A DNA stretch of 64,000 nt, from the NCBI GenBank assembly GCA_963576565.1, contig OY755038.1, forward strand, positions 136,444,866 to 136,508,865. Reading direction: 5' to 3'. The DNA is from Aspidapion aeneum (lineage: Eukaryota; Arthropoda; Insecta; Coleoptera; Brentidae). Below are positions 54,147-64,000 of this stretch, in pieces (position 1 is the first letter of the stretch; every line of letters begins with the position of its first letter). The position numbers and the translations under genes are program-made. The notes below the pieces were generated by a model that was given only the letters and a program-made list of their open reading frames with translations, did not search any database and was not told the DNA's origin.

Positions 54147-54755
54147 CAGGGCTATCAAAATGGACGGGCCACGATCCTCCACTTTGTTGACGTCACACCC
54201 GGGGCTGATTTTTTTTCGATGGTCACGTTACGACACAGCTGATTGTCTTTAAAATATTGAAGTTGGAATGACGGTTCATGGATATTTGATTTTTTTTAAA
54301 TAAAGCCGTTTTTGAGATTGTTTTTACTTTATTCTGGCAGAACAATTTTTTTTTAATGTATAGTAAGCCCTAATTTTTCATAGCCGCGTCATTAGCTCAC
54401 ACAAAAATTAAGATTAAAGCAGAAGCGAATGTTACAATCACATATGACAAAGTCAAATACAGGTCAAATATAACAGTTGGCATGTGGTACATGGCGGGTA
54501 ATTTGAATTCAAAATAAGGAATGCTAAATCTTGAAGATTTTAACCTTTTAATCATGTTGCTTTCTTACAAACCTTTGGTGGAATATCGGGATGGTGTCTG
54601 AGAATATTTCAGTAAAATTTTGTGGAAATCTGTAGTGCCATTTTGAAAATATCATAAAAAAACGTCTGCCCTCCCATAAGACGCAATGTAAAAGTCAGCC
54701 CCGGGAGAACAGCTGATTTTTTCAGGGTCGTGGCCTCCATTTTTATGTTGGCCTT
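54147..54755. mobile_element. hAT-like MITE inserted in BEL/Pao integrase
   Basis: The left end is CAGGGCTATCAAAATGGACG. The right end inverted reads AAGGCCAACATAAAAATGGA with a shared GGCCACGA(T/C)CCT block further in and CCCGGGGCTGA inside that. GATGTGAT flanks both sides (54139-54146 and 54756-54763). A CAGGG start and an 8-bp duplication are hAT hallmarks. There is no transposase. Removing it restores continuity of the surrounding integrase. Confidence 0.75.
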
Positions 54756-54763
54756 GATGTGAT

Positions 54764-55849
54764 AAATCATGATCTGGTAATGTAGAAAGAGGTTCGAGGG
54801 CCAAGAAGTACCCAGGCGTAAGCACTGAAAAGTTGTGAGGGTCTGTACAGACTTGACAAAGCGGTCTACTGTTAAGAAGAGCCTCAATCTGCACAACGAC
54901 AGTATAAAGCTCTTTAACTGTTAAAATTTATTCGCCGATAATTCTTTGGAGATGCGTCTTAAAAGATTTTACCGCTGCTTCTGCCAAGCCTAAAAAATGG
55001 GGTGCCACGTTATCAAGGTGGCTGGAAATGCCGTTCGATATGTTGGGATTCGACTGAGTTTTTAACATATCTCGTAGCTGTTTTTCCGCAGCCGTAAAGC
55101 CAGTTGCACTATCCGATAATATTTTGCAGATTTTACCATGACGAGAAATGAATCTTCGTAGTGCTGCTAAGAAAGCTTCACAAGTAAGATCTGAGACTAT
55201 ATCCAGGTGAGTTGCAGTGGTTGAAAAACATTTAAAAATACAGACCTAAGACTCTGAAGTCTTGAAATTGTGGGTTTTTTATAGAGATGTCGTAAAAAAG
55301 CCTGCGTAGTCTATACTCACGACACTGAATGGTTAAATTTGAGATACGCGAAGATCGGGTAAGTTACCCATGGGTCCAGGCTCATAGGGCTTTGGGTTAA
55401 GAATCTAACAATTTCTGCAGTTCAAAACTACTGAGTTTATTGCGCGTCGCGCAGACAAAATCCAGAAACGCTGTAAAAGAAGAAAATGGAGGGTGTGTTT
55501 TCCAGGATCTAGATAGACTTTGTGGTAATATTCAACAATAGGGGTGGTTAGGCGATGATATCACGGTAAAATAGCAGGATGTTTTTGGGCATAATGTAAT
55601 TTTGAATTGATAAGCCGCCCGCCGACGCGAAGTATGCAACCTAGTTTTCGAGGATTTTTAACGGAGAGTTTTTTAGCGGTAAGATTTGAAATATCTTCAG
55701 AAAACGATTTGTGTTGAATGAATTTTATGAGCATGAACAAAGAATTATTTAACTTTTGCTGGGTTTGTTTGATAAAATGTAGTATATAAGTAACGAATCA
55801 TAAAAATTGCATCAGTGAAGAAAATTTGTTTATTAAATTTTCGAAACAA
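54764..55849 (-). pseudogene. BEL/Pao integrase, N-terminal and core region
   Basis: Minus strand: IEALLNSRPLCQVCTDP, FSVLTPGYFLALEPLST and LPDHDLSH (54894-54764) form the end of the core. Upstream, in broken frames to about 55700, the core and N-terminal region continue (for example GLAEAAVKSFKTHLQRIIGE, read across 54940-55000). Many stops are present; the piece is identified by order and by its flanking BEL/Pao domains. Confidence 0.72.
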
Positions 55850-56700
55850 TTAGGGTCTTCCACAAAGGCGGTGAAAGAGAGATAATTTTTTACGGGAGAT
55901 CAGCTCCTTATCTGTTTTAATATCCATAGATTTTGGCCAGTCGTCTTTAGACTTTTCTAGCCATTGAGGTCCCAACAACAACAAACTGCAGTTTAACATT
56001 TCATTCGGAAGAAGTGATCTCGAAGCGCAGCTGGCGAGTTTCGATTCTGATACTACGTGATAAAAAATGGAAGGAGGGAGAATTTCTTGATTTCGGAAGA
56101 CTAGATTCGCAGCAAATGTCTTAAATTTATAGGGAGGACTTTTTATCCAATATAAGGTAATGTTTGAATGAGAAAAAAACATATATATTTTCAATTAGCA
56201 GTTTGTCTTTAAAAATTTCAGTTACATAAGAAATAAGTTGAGTCACCATCCATGCGGCTTGGAGTTCTAGCCTCGCTATAGATAACTGTTTTTTAATCGG
56301 AGCTACTTTGCTTTTGCCCAATACAAAAATTTTTTGACTATCAAGTTTATCATAAAATCGGAAATATGTTATGCAAGAAATTGCACACTGTGAAGCGTCA
56401 CAAAAGTGTTTTGAGTTTTAGTGCTGATAAGTGTCATTTGAAGGGGAATTTTAATTTGTTATAAAGCGGGTAATTGTTCTCTGAATTTTGTCCAGCGTTT
56501 TACAGTTTCAGCAGAGGGGATAGAGTCCCAGTCTAAGCCCTCCATCCAGAGATTTTGGATAATCAGTTTTGCGAACAAAGTAACAGGACCGAAAAATCCG
56601 ATTGGATCAAAACTGCGTGCGACAAGGCTTAAGATTGCCCCTTTTATGAAAGTCAAGTTATTATCTGAGGTTTGAATACAGTAGTGCAAAACATCATTAG
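55850..56700 (-). pseudogene. BEL/Pao RNase H and preceding region
   Basis: Minus strand 56689-56459 reads ILSLVARSFDPIGFFGPVTL and QNLWMEGLDWDSIPSAETVK, the connection after RT. 56321-56127 has KKQLSIARLELQAAWMVTQL, an RNase H motif of BEL/Pao (the PRLELxAA type). 56194-55850 continues with ELLNCS-like and GPQWLEKSKDDWP, the run-up to the integrase. Several frame changes. Confidence 0.82.
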
Positions 56701-56859
56701 ATGGTTGCCATCGAAGGCCCAGAATTTTTATTGTTGCAGAATCATCGTCAAAATTAAGAGAACCTGATTAAATATGTGACTCGGGAAGATCAGACAAAAA
56801 AGATAATTTATTGCTGCTAAATTATTAATTAAGGTCTAACTAAGGTCGTCACGGGCCAG

Positions 56860-57360
56860 TTAAGCCTTAGAAAGTGAAAAACAGCCTGTGACACAGTCGT
56901 CAATATAAATTGAGGATTTTAGAACTTCATATGCTCGGGGGCAGTTAGATTTTTCCTCTTCAGCCAATTGAACAATCACTCTATTAGCAATAAATGGCGA
57001 ACTAGACAGACCGAAAATCATTCTTTTCCAGCGGTATTCCTTTACTGGCTCGTTTAGCCAAAAACGCCATAATATGCGCTGAAAGTCCCTATGAGAGGGT
57101 GTGAATAGAATTTGATTAAACATGCTTTTAATATCACATGTTAGAACCACAGGATATAGACGAGAATTTAATAAGATTTTCACAAGGTCATGTTGGAGTT
57201 TCTGGCCTACTAATAAGGTATCATGTAGAGATGTGTGTTGAATAGTAGTTTTCACGAAGCATCATAGACGATGCGTATAGAGTCCCCTTTTCTTACGCAA
57301 TGATGGGGAATTATGTAAGAAGTAGATGGGTTGGAGTTACTAGGTACTTCCTCGATATAA
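56860..57360 (-). pseudogene. BEL/Pao reverse transcriptase
   Basis: The minus strand from 57360 gives YIEEVPSNSNPSTSYIIPHH, CVRKGDSIRIVYDAS, a stop, then LHDTLLVGQKLQHDLVKILL, LTCDIKSMFNQILF, FGLSSSPFIANRV and the catalytic IYIDDCVTG. The RT palm is complete, with the YIDD box intact, but the frame has at least one stop (near 57255). The large foldback element at 57361 separates it from the pre-RT segment at 62242. Confidence 0.87.
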
Positions 57361-60300
57361 TCCAGGGGGTCGATTTTGACCACAACTTGTTAAATCTCTC
57401 ATTCGAGATTTAACAGCGGTACAATCTCTAGTACAATCTCTAGTAGTCAGCTTGGCCATGGAAATTTTAAAACTTGAATTGTGGCTAAAATACAGGCTTT
57501 TATTTACCTTTTTCTATGTTTTTACATACCTTTATGAATTTTCCCATATAATTTGGCCCCACAAGTTTCCTTTTAGCACTATTTTCCTAATTTTTCGCGA
57601 TTTTCCGTGATTTTATTTCATTGTTTTTACTTTAGAACTGTCACTTTTCTGATTTAACAAACACAGGGTAGGATTTATTATTTTTAAATTTACCTATATT
57701 TTATTATTATTAAATTAATAGCAACTTCACGCAATTTTTTCCTATTTTTTTTTGTTTGATTATAACTTTTTTCAAACTTTTCCAACTAGGTGGTTAGTAT
57801 ACAATTCAACTTTATTAAAAAAATACATAAAATGGCGAATCCGGATTTTCCCATTTATAAACCGATTTGCATCAAACTCGGAACTTTGAGATTTTTCAGG
57901 TCGCTGATTATTATTTTTGACTTAAATTTATAAAAATCAAAATGGCGGACTTTCCCATTTATGAACCAATATGCATCAAATTCGAAACTTTGCGGTGTTT
58001 CAGGTCGCTGAATATGATTTCTAACTTAAACATTAAAACAATCAAAATGGCGGTCCCACAATGCCGCACTTTCTTATTTATAAACCGATTTGCATCAAAC
58101 TTGGAATTTTGAGATCTTTTAGGTCGCTGATTATTATTTTTAACTTAAATTTATAAAAATCAAAATGGCGGATCCAAAATGGCGGACTTTCCCATTTATG
58201 AACCAATATGCATCAAACTCGGAACTTTGGGGTGTTTAAGGTCGCTGATTATTATTTTTAACTTAACTTTGTAAAAATCAAAATAGCGGATCCAAAATGG
58301 CGGACTTTCCCATTTATGAACCAATATCCATCAAATTCGAAACTTTAAAGTGCTCCGGGTCGCTGATTGTGATTTCTAACTTAAACTTTAAAAAAATCAA
58401 GATGGCGGATCCAAAATGGCGGATTTTCCCATTTATGAACCAATATGCATCAAACTCGGAACTTTGGGGTGTTTAAGGTCGATGATTATTATTTTTAACT
58501 TAAATTTATAAAAATGAAAATAGCGGATCCAAAATAGCGGACTTTCCCATTTATGAACCAATATCCATCACATTCGAAACTTTAGAGTGTTCCAGGTTGC
58601 TGATTGTGATTTCTTACTTAAACTTTAAAAGAATCAAAATGGCGGATCCAAAATGGCGGACTTTCCCATTTATGAACCAATATCCATCAAATTCGAAACT
58701 TTAAAGTGCTCCAGGTCGCTGATTGTGATTTCTAACTTAAACTTTAAAAAAATCAAGATGGCGGATCCAAAATGGCGGACTTTCCCATTTATGAACCAAT
58801 ATGCATCAAACTCGGAACTTTGGGGTGTTTAAGGCGATGATTATTATTTTTAACTTAAATTTATAAAAATGAAAATAGCGGACTTTCCCATTTATGAACC
58901 AATATCCATCACATTCGAAACTTTAGAGGGTTCCAGGTCGTTGATTATAATTTCTAACTTAAACTTTTAAAAAATCAAAATGGATCCAAAATGACGGACT
59001 TTCCCATTTATGAACCAATATGCATCAAACTCGGAACTTTGGGGTGTTTAAGGTCGCTGATTACTATTTTTAACTTAAATTTATAAAAAATCAAAATAGC
59101 GGATTCAAAATGGCGGACTTTCTCATTTATGAACCAATATCCATCAAATTCGAAACTTTGGAGTGTTCCAGGTCGCTGATTATGATTTCTAACTTAAACT
59201 TTAAAAAAATCAAAATGGCGGATCCAAAATGGCGGACTTTCCCATTTGTGAACCAATATGCATCAAACTCGGAACTTTGGGGTGTTTAAGGTCGCTGATT
59301 ACTATTTTTACCTTAAATTTATAAAAAATCAAAATAGCGGATCCAAAATGGCGGACTTTCCCATTTATGAACCAATATCCATCAAATTCAAACTTTGGAG
59401 CGTTCCAGGTCGCTGATTATGATTTCTAACTTAAACTTTTAAAAAATCAAAATGGCGGACTTTCCCATTTATGAACCGATTTGCATCAAACTCGGAACTT
59501 TGACATCTTTCAGGTCTCTGATTATTATTTTTAACTTAAATTTAAAAAAATAAAAAGTGTACTTACTGCAGTTTTACCTAAACTGCACAAGAATGAAACC
59601 TTGCCATTGTGGATTCGCTATTTTGATTTGTTTTTAACTTTAAGTTAGAACTCATAATCAGAGACCTGAAACAACCCAAAGTTCCGAATTTAATGCATAT
59701 TGGTTCAAAAATGGGAAAATCCGCCATTTTGATTTTTTTTTTAAGTTTAAGTTAGAAATCATATTCACCGAGCTGAAACACCCCAAAGTTCCGAATTTGA
59801 TGCATAATTAGAAAGTCCGCCAAATGAGAAAGTCCGCCATTTTGGATCCGCGATTTTGATTTTTTTAAAGTTTGAGATAGAAATCATAATCAGCAACCTG
59901 GAACACTCTAGTTTCGAATTGGATGAATATTGGTTCATAAATGGGAAAGTCCGCCACTTTGGATCCGCTATTTTGATTTTTATAAATTTAAGTTAAAAAT
60001 AATAATCAGCGACCTTAAACACCCCAAAGTTCCGAGTTTGATCATAATCAGCGACCTGGTGAACTCCAAAGCTTCGAGTTTGATGCATATTGGTTCATAA
60101 ATGGGAATGGGAAAGTCCGCCATTTTGGATCCGTCATTTTGAGTTTTTTAAAGCTTATGGTAGAAATCTTAATCAGCGACCTGGAACACTCCAAAGTTTT
60201 GAATTTGATGGATATTGATTCATAAATGGGAAACTCCGCCATTTTGGATCCGCTATTTTGATTTGCATAAATTTAAGTTAAAAATAATAATCAGCGACCT

Positions 60301-62241
60301 TAAACACCCCAAAGTTCCGAGTTTGATGCATATTGGTTCATAAATGGGAAAGTCCGCCATTTTGGATCCGTCATTTTGATTTTTTTAAAGTTTAAGTTAG
60401 AAATCATAATCAGCGACCTGGTGCACTTCAAAGCTTCGAATTTGATGGATATTGGTTCATAAATGGGAACGTCGGCCATTTTGGATCCGCTATTTTGATG
60501 TTTATAAATTTAAGTTAAAAATAATAATCAGCGACCTTAAACACCCCAAAGTTCCGAGTTTGATCATAATCAGCGACCTGGTGAACTCCAAAGCTTCGAG
60601 TTTGATGCATATTGGTTCATAAATGGGAAAGTCCGCCATTTTGGATCCGTCATTTTGATTTTTTTAAAGCTTAAGGTAGAAATCTTAATCAGCGACCTGG
60701 AACACTCCAAAGTTTTGAATTTGATGGATATTGATTCATAAATGGGAAACTCCGCCATTTTGGATCCGCTATTTTGATTTGCATAAATTTAAGTTAAAAA
60801 TAATAATCAGCGACCTTAAACACCCCAAAGTTCCGAGTTTAATGCATATTGGTTCATAAATGGGAAAGTCCGCCATTTTGGATCCGTCATTTTGATTTTT
60901 TTAAAGTTTAAGTTAGAAATCATAATCAGCGACCTGATGCACTTCAAAGCTTCGAATTTGATGGATATTGGTTCATAAATGGGAACGTCGGCCATTTTGG
61001 ATCCGCTATTTTGATGTTTATAAATTTAAGTTAAAAATAATAATCAGCGACCTTAAACACCCCAAAGTTCCGAGTTTGATTATAATCAGCGACCTGGTGA
61101 ACTCCAAAGCTTCGAGTTTGATGCATATTGGTTCATAAATGGGAAAGTCCGCCATTTTGGATCCGTCATTTTGATTTTTTTAAAGTTTAAGGTAGAAATC
61201 TTAATCAGCGACCTGGAACACTCCAAAATTTCGAATTTGATGGATATTGATTCATAAATGGGAAACTCCGCCATTTTGGATCCGCTATTTTGATTTTTAT
61301 AAATTTAAGTTAAAAATAATAATCAGCGACCTTAATCACCCCAAAGTTTCGAGTTGGATGCATATTGGTTCTTAAATGGGAAAGTCCGCCATTTTGGATC
61401 CGCAATTTTGATTTTTTTAAAGTTTGAGATAGAAATCATAATCAGCGACCTGGAACACGCCAAAGTTTCGAATTTAATGGATATTGGTTCATAAATGGGA
61501 AAGTCCACCATTTTGGATCCGCTATTTTGATTTGTATAAATTTAAGTTAAAAATAATAATCAGCGACCTTAAACACCCCAAAGTTCCGAGTTTGATGCAT
61601 ATTGGTTCATAAATGGGAAAGTCCGCCATTTTCGATCTGCCATTTTGATTTTTTTAAAGTTTAAGTTAGAGATCATAATCAGCGACCTGGAAGATCTCAA
61701 AGTTCCGAGTTTGATGCAAATCGGATCATAAATGGGAAAATCCGCCATTTCGGATTCGCCATTTTATGTATTTTTTTTAAGTTGAATTGTATACTAACCA
61801 CCTAGTTGGAAAAGTTTGAAAAAAGTTATAATCAAACAAATGAAAAAAATTGGAAAAAATTGCGTGAAGTTGCTATTAATTTAATAATAATAAAGTATAG
61901 GTAAATTTATAATTAAAAAATGGTAAATCCTACCCTGTGTTTGTTAAATCAGAAAAGTGACAGTTCTAAAGTAAAAACAATGAAATACAATCACGGAAAA
62001 TCGCGAAAAATTCGGAAAATATTGATAAAGGGAAACTTGTGGGGTCAAATTATATAGGAAAACTTATAAAGGTATGTAAAAACATAGAAAAAAGTAAATA
62101 AAAGTCTGTATTTTAGCCACAATTCAAGTTTTAAAATTTCCATGGCCAAGCTGACTACTAGAGATTGTACTAGAGATTGTACCTATGTTAAATCTCCAAT
62201 ATGAGATTTAACAAGTTCTGGTCAAAATCGACCCCCTGGTC
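57361..62241. mobile_element. 4.9-kb foldback element with higher-order tandem arrays in both arms
   Basis: The ends are inverted repeats starting CCAGGGGGTCGATTTTGACC. About 460 bp of single-copy terminal inverted repeat (57361-57830 and 61780-62241) includes GACTACTAGAGATTGTAC and CCATGGCCAAGCTGACT. Between lie tandem arrays of a roughly 120-bp unit, left arm about 57830-59550 and right arm about 59610-61780, in opposite orientation around a 50-bp centre near 59580. Two unit types alternate (ATGCATCAAACTCGGAACTT and ATCCATCAAATTCGAAACTT), and the right arm also repeats at about 520 bp. Almost every unit has ATGGCGGA or its complement. There is no transposase. It interrupts a BEL/Pao pol gene. 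Confidence 0.88.
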
Positions 62242-62930
62242 TAGATATTCTTGAATTAAATCAATGTATTTTTTGTAGATATCTGGATTTGATAATAATC
62301 TTTTTTCTAGCAGGAATTCGAGATTCATCCCTTTGAAAAAAGTAAACTTGATAACGGCCAGATTCGGGCGAATATGCGTTTTAGAGAATATTTCTTTAGA
62401 CAGTTTTTCACCTGGAGAGAGACAAGAGATACTTGGCAACTCTTCTAGCTCCCAGAACATTTACATAGTTCCTTCCAGTGACAAGGGGTCAATATGAGAG
62501 TGTGTAAAATATGAAAAACTTAAATTTTTTATGGACGGCTCAATGTTTCCCGAGAGAACCCAGCGAAATGAACTTTCTAAAGCTACAGGTTTGTGAGGTT
62601 GACCTGACAAACGACCCTGTTGGAGAATATAGAGGTAAAGATTCGCACCTATGAGTAGATCAGTAGGTGATGTTTTATGCCAATTTAAATCGAATAACTT
62701 GAGCTGATAAAGATGCGGCCAAGAAGTTTTTTGAAAGGAAGCAATCGGTAACATAGGGCAAAGATCAGCCATTATATAGCCATCTATCGAAAAAATAATA
62801 TATCTGTTGACTTATTTGTCCTAAGCCATAAATAAATAGACATAGAAAAATCTAACCTTTTTAATCCGAGTCTATTAACGCAATTTTCAGAAATGTATGC
62901 TACCTGAGAGACACTGTCTAAAAGTTTAGT
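62242..62930 (-). pseudogene. BEL/Pao protease and pre-RT region
   Basis: On the minus strand, read downward from 62930, LLDSVSQVAYISENCVNRLG is in the place of the BEL/Pao protease active site (D-S-G-S in active copies; here the glycine position is valine). SPTDLLIGANLYLYILQQGR and SFRWVLSGNI follow (62772-62461). Then EIFSKTHIRPN and EKRLLSNPDIYKKYIDLIQE with YLDQG (62460-62242) form the segment just ahead of RT. The RT itself is at 56860-57360, beyond the foldback insert. Confidence 0.82.
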
Positions 62931-64000
62931 TTTTTTAAACTTTATGATAATTACCATATTTGTCAGATATTTCAGCTATAGCGGTTGATAAGAGGGTGTT
63001 GTTGGTGGGTATAGAACTTACTCCACAAAATAGTGGTTGCTGAGTGGTTTGGCTTGGCGGTGTGGCTTACAGCGGACTAGATTGTGAGTGCCAAGAGTGA
63101 ACAATATTTTGGTTAGTGCGGTCATGATGCAAAAGACTATGGTGTTTGTCGCTGTAGAAACGACATAAATGGGTGGAGTCGCACCCCTTTATAGCGATGG
63201 CCTTGACTCAAACAGTTGGTACACCAATCCTTAAGCCGTACAAAATTAAATCTATCTTGGGGTCACTTATTATGAAATTCTTGGCATCTGTTGATCATGT
63301 GATCAGAATGACCACCGCAAGGGCATGCATTCTAAACAAAATTGCTATTTTGAGTCCAGCGAGAGGTACTTGGTTCGGTAAAAAAAATTTGAACAGCTTG
63401 TGCAGGCAGTTTAGATTTTCTATATTGCGGGTTAGAATAATAATTTGATTTTAAATTGACTAATGTAGAAAACTCTATAGCATCTAGGGCGTTGCATTAA
63501 TTAAGAAGAAATGTCTCTAAAGAATCAAATTTAGGAATAATTTTGCTGTTTTTATTTTCTTCGAATTCAAAACGAGTTATTACAGTATCATCATCTAAGT
63601 GCTTAGATAACATATAAAATAGAAGGAGTCCTACTCATTTACAGGAAACTTCATGCTTTTAAGCGAGATTTTCAGAAAAGTATCAATTACGGTACGAAGT
63701 GACTTTGCGTCTCTATAATTGGTTACGTAAGGAGCGTTTTCGGTGGCGTTAAATTGCTCGAATGCTATTAGCCATAGCGATCCATTAATGATTGATAACC
63801 GTTTGAGTATAGGTCAGTTTCCAAAGGAGAACACTGAACCGGGTCTTTTAATGGCCGTGAGAGGGCTGAAAACGTCTCGAAAATATCTAAAAGTTTTTGG
63901 ATCACCTGAAAAGTGAGTGTGAGTCTATAATAATAATAATAATAATCTGTCTAATATTGCATGATTTTCTCTGAGATGCAGAAGACGCCCCTTGAGGTTG
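62931..64000 (-). pseudogene. BEL/Pao gag, continuing beyond the window
   Basis: Minus strand in broken frames. Near the edge are RLLHLRENHAILD and THFSGDPKTFRYFRDVFSPL (about 63960-63850), the capsid-like start with the F.GDP..F..F signature of BEL/Pao gag. Zinc-finger-like remnants follow near 63130-63300 (CRFYSDKHHSLLHHD). Stops are frequent. A short AAT microsatellite lies at about 63928-63946. Confidence 0.7.

Noticed and set aside
60048..61274. Three near-identical minus-strand ~62-codon frames
   Set aside because: They recur every ~520 bp because the tandem array repeats; the frame crosses unit boundaries and has no protein features.

Overview
This is a stretch of insect-type, AT-rich genomic DNA (beetle-like in its repeat content, but nothing here fixes the order). 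It is almost wholly built from transposable elements inserted into one another. I find no rRNA, tRNA, CRISPR array or bacterial-type operon. The only hints of host genes are a few short open segments bounded by good splice sites (16.4-16.7 kb and 20.7-21.5 kb on +, 9.4-9.6 kb on -).

Layout. 0.5-2.4 kb: a long inverted-repeat (foldback) element with a TA duplication. 3.0-7.5 kb: a complete Jockey-clade non-LTR retrotransposon with both ORFs open, flanked by a 12-bp target duplication and carrying an internal Inr+DPE promoter. 7.6-8.3 kb: a tandem-repeat element bounded by hairpins. 8.3-9.1 kb: a 5'-truncated CR1-like remnant. 11.2-13.5 kb: ~129-bp tandem arrays and a 12-bp microsatellite. 13.7-20.2 kb: a graveyard of minus-strand non-LTR fragments (CR1/Jockey-type, RLE-type R2/R4-like, RTE-like, R1-like). 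21.7-22.8 kb: a foldback element with a 9-bp target duplication. 22.9-24.2 kb: an internally deleted non-LTR element with a 19-bp duplication.

24.9-51.5 kb is a nested stack. The outermost layer is a Copia element on + (5' LTR at 24.86 kb, gag-PR-IN-RT to 27.99 kb, 3' end at 40.1-40.3 kb, second half of the 3' LTR at 51.45 kb). A minus-strand BEL/Pao element (28.0-40.1 kb) lies inside it. The BEL/Pao element carries a 5-kb CR1-like element whose ORF1 has a PHD-type finger and a putative SGNH esterase (28.9-33.9 kb), an RTE-like fragment (35.4-36.3 kb) and another CR1-like fragment (37.1-38.3 kb). The Copia 3' LTR was split by an unidentified insertion. That insertion was itself invaded by an 8.4-kb env-bearing Gypsy/errantivirus with 99%-identical LTRs but several broken reading frames.

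51.7-53.1 kb is a decayed plus-strand BEL/Pao fragment. 53.6 kb to the window edge is a second minus-strand BEL/Pao element, interrupted by a hAT-like MITE (54.1-54.8 kb) and by a 4.9-kb foldback element (57.4-62.2 kb). The arms of that foldback are higher-order tandem arrays packed with a Pho/YY1-like ATGGCGGA motif.

The relative ages of many layers can be read from the nesting. The retrotransposon proteins supply the usual functions: nucleic-acid-binding gag/ORF1, protease, reverse transcriptase and integrase or endonuclease. Most copies are dead; only the Jockey element looks intact. Protein families were assigned by reading motifs by eye; no database search was possible.
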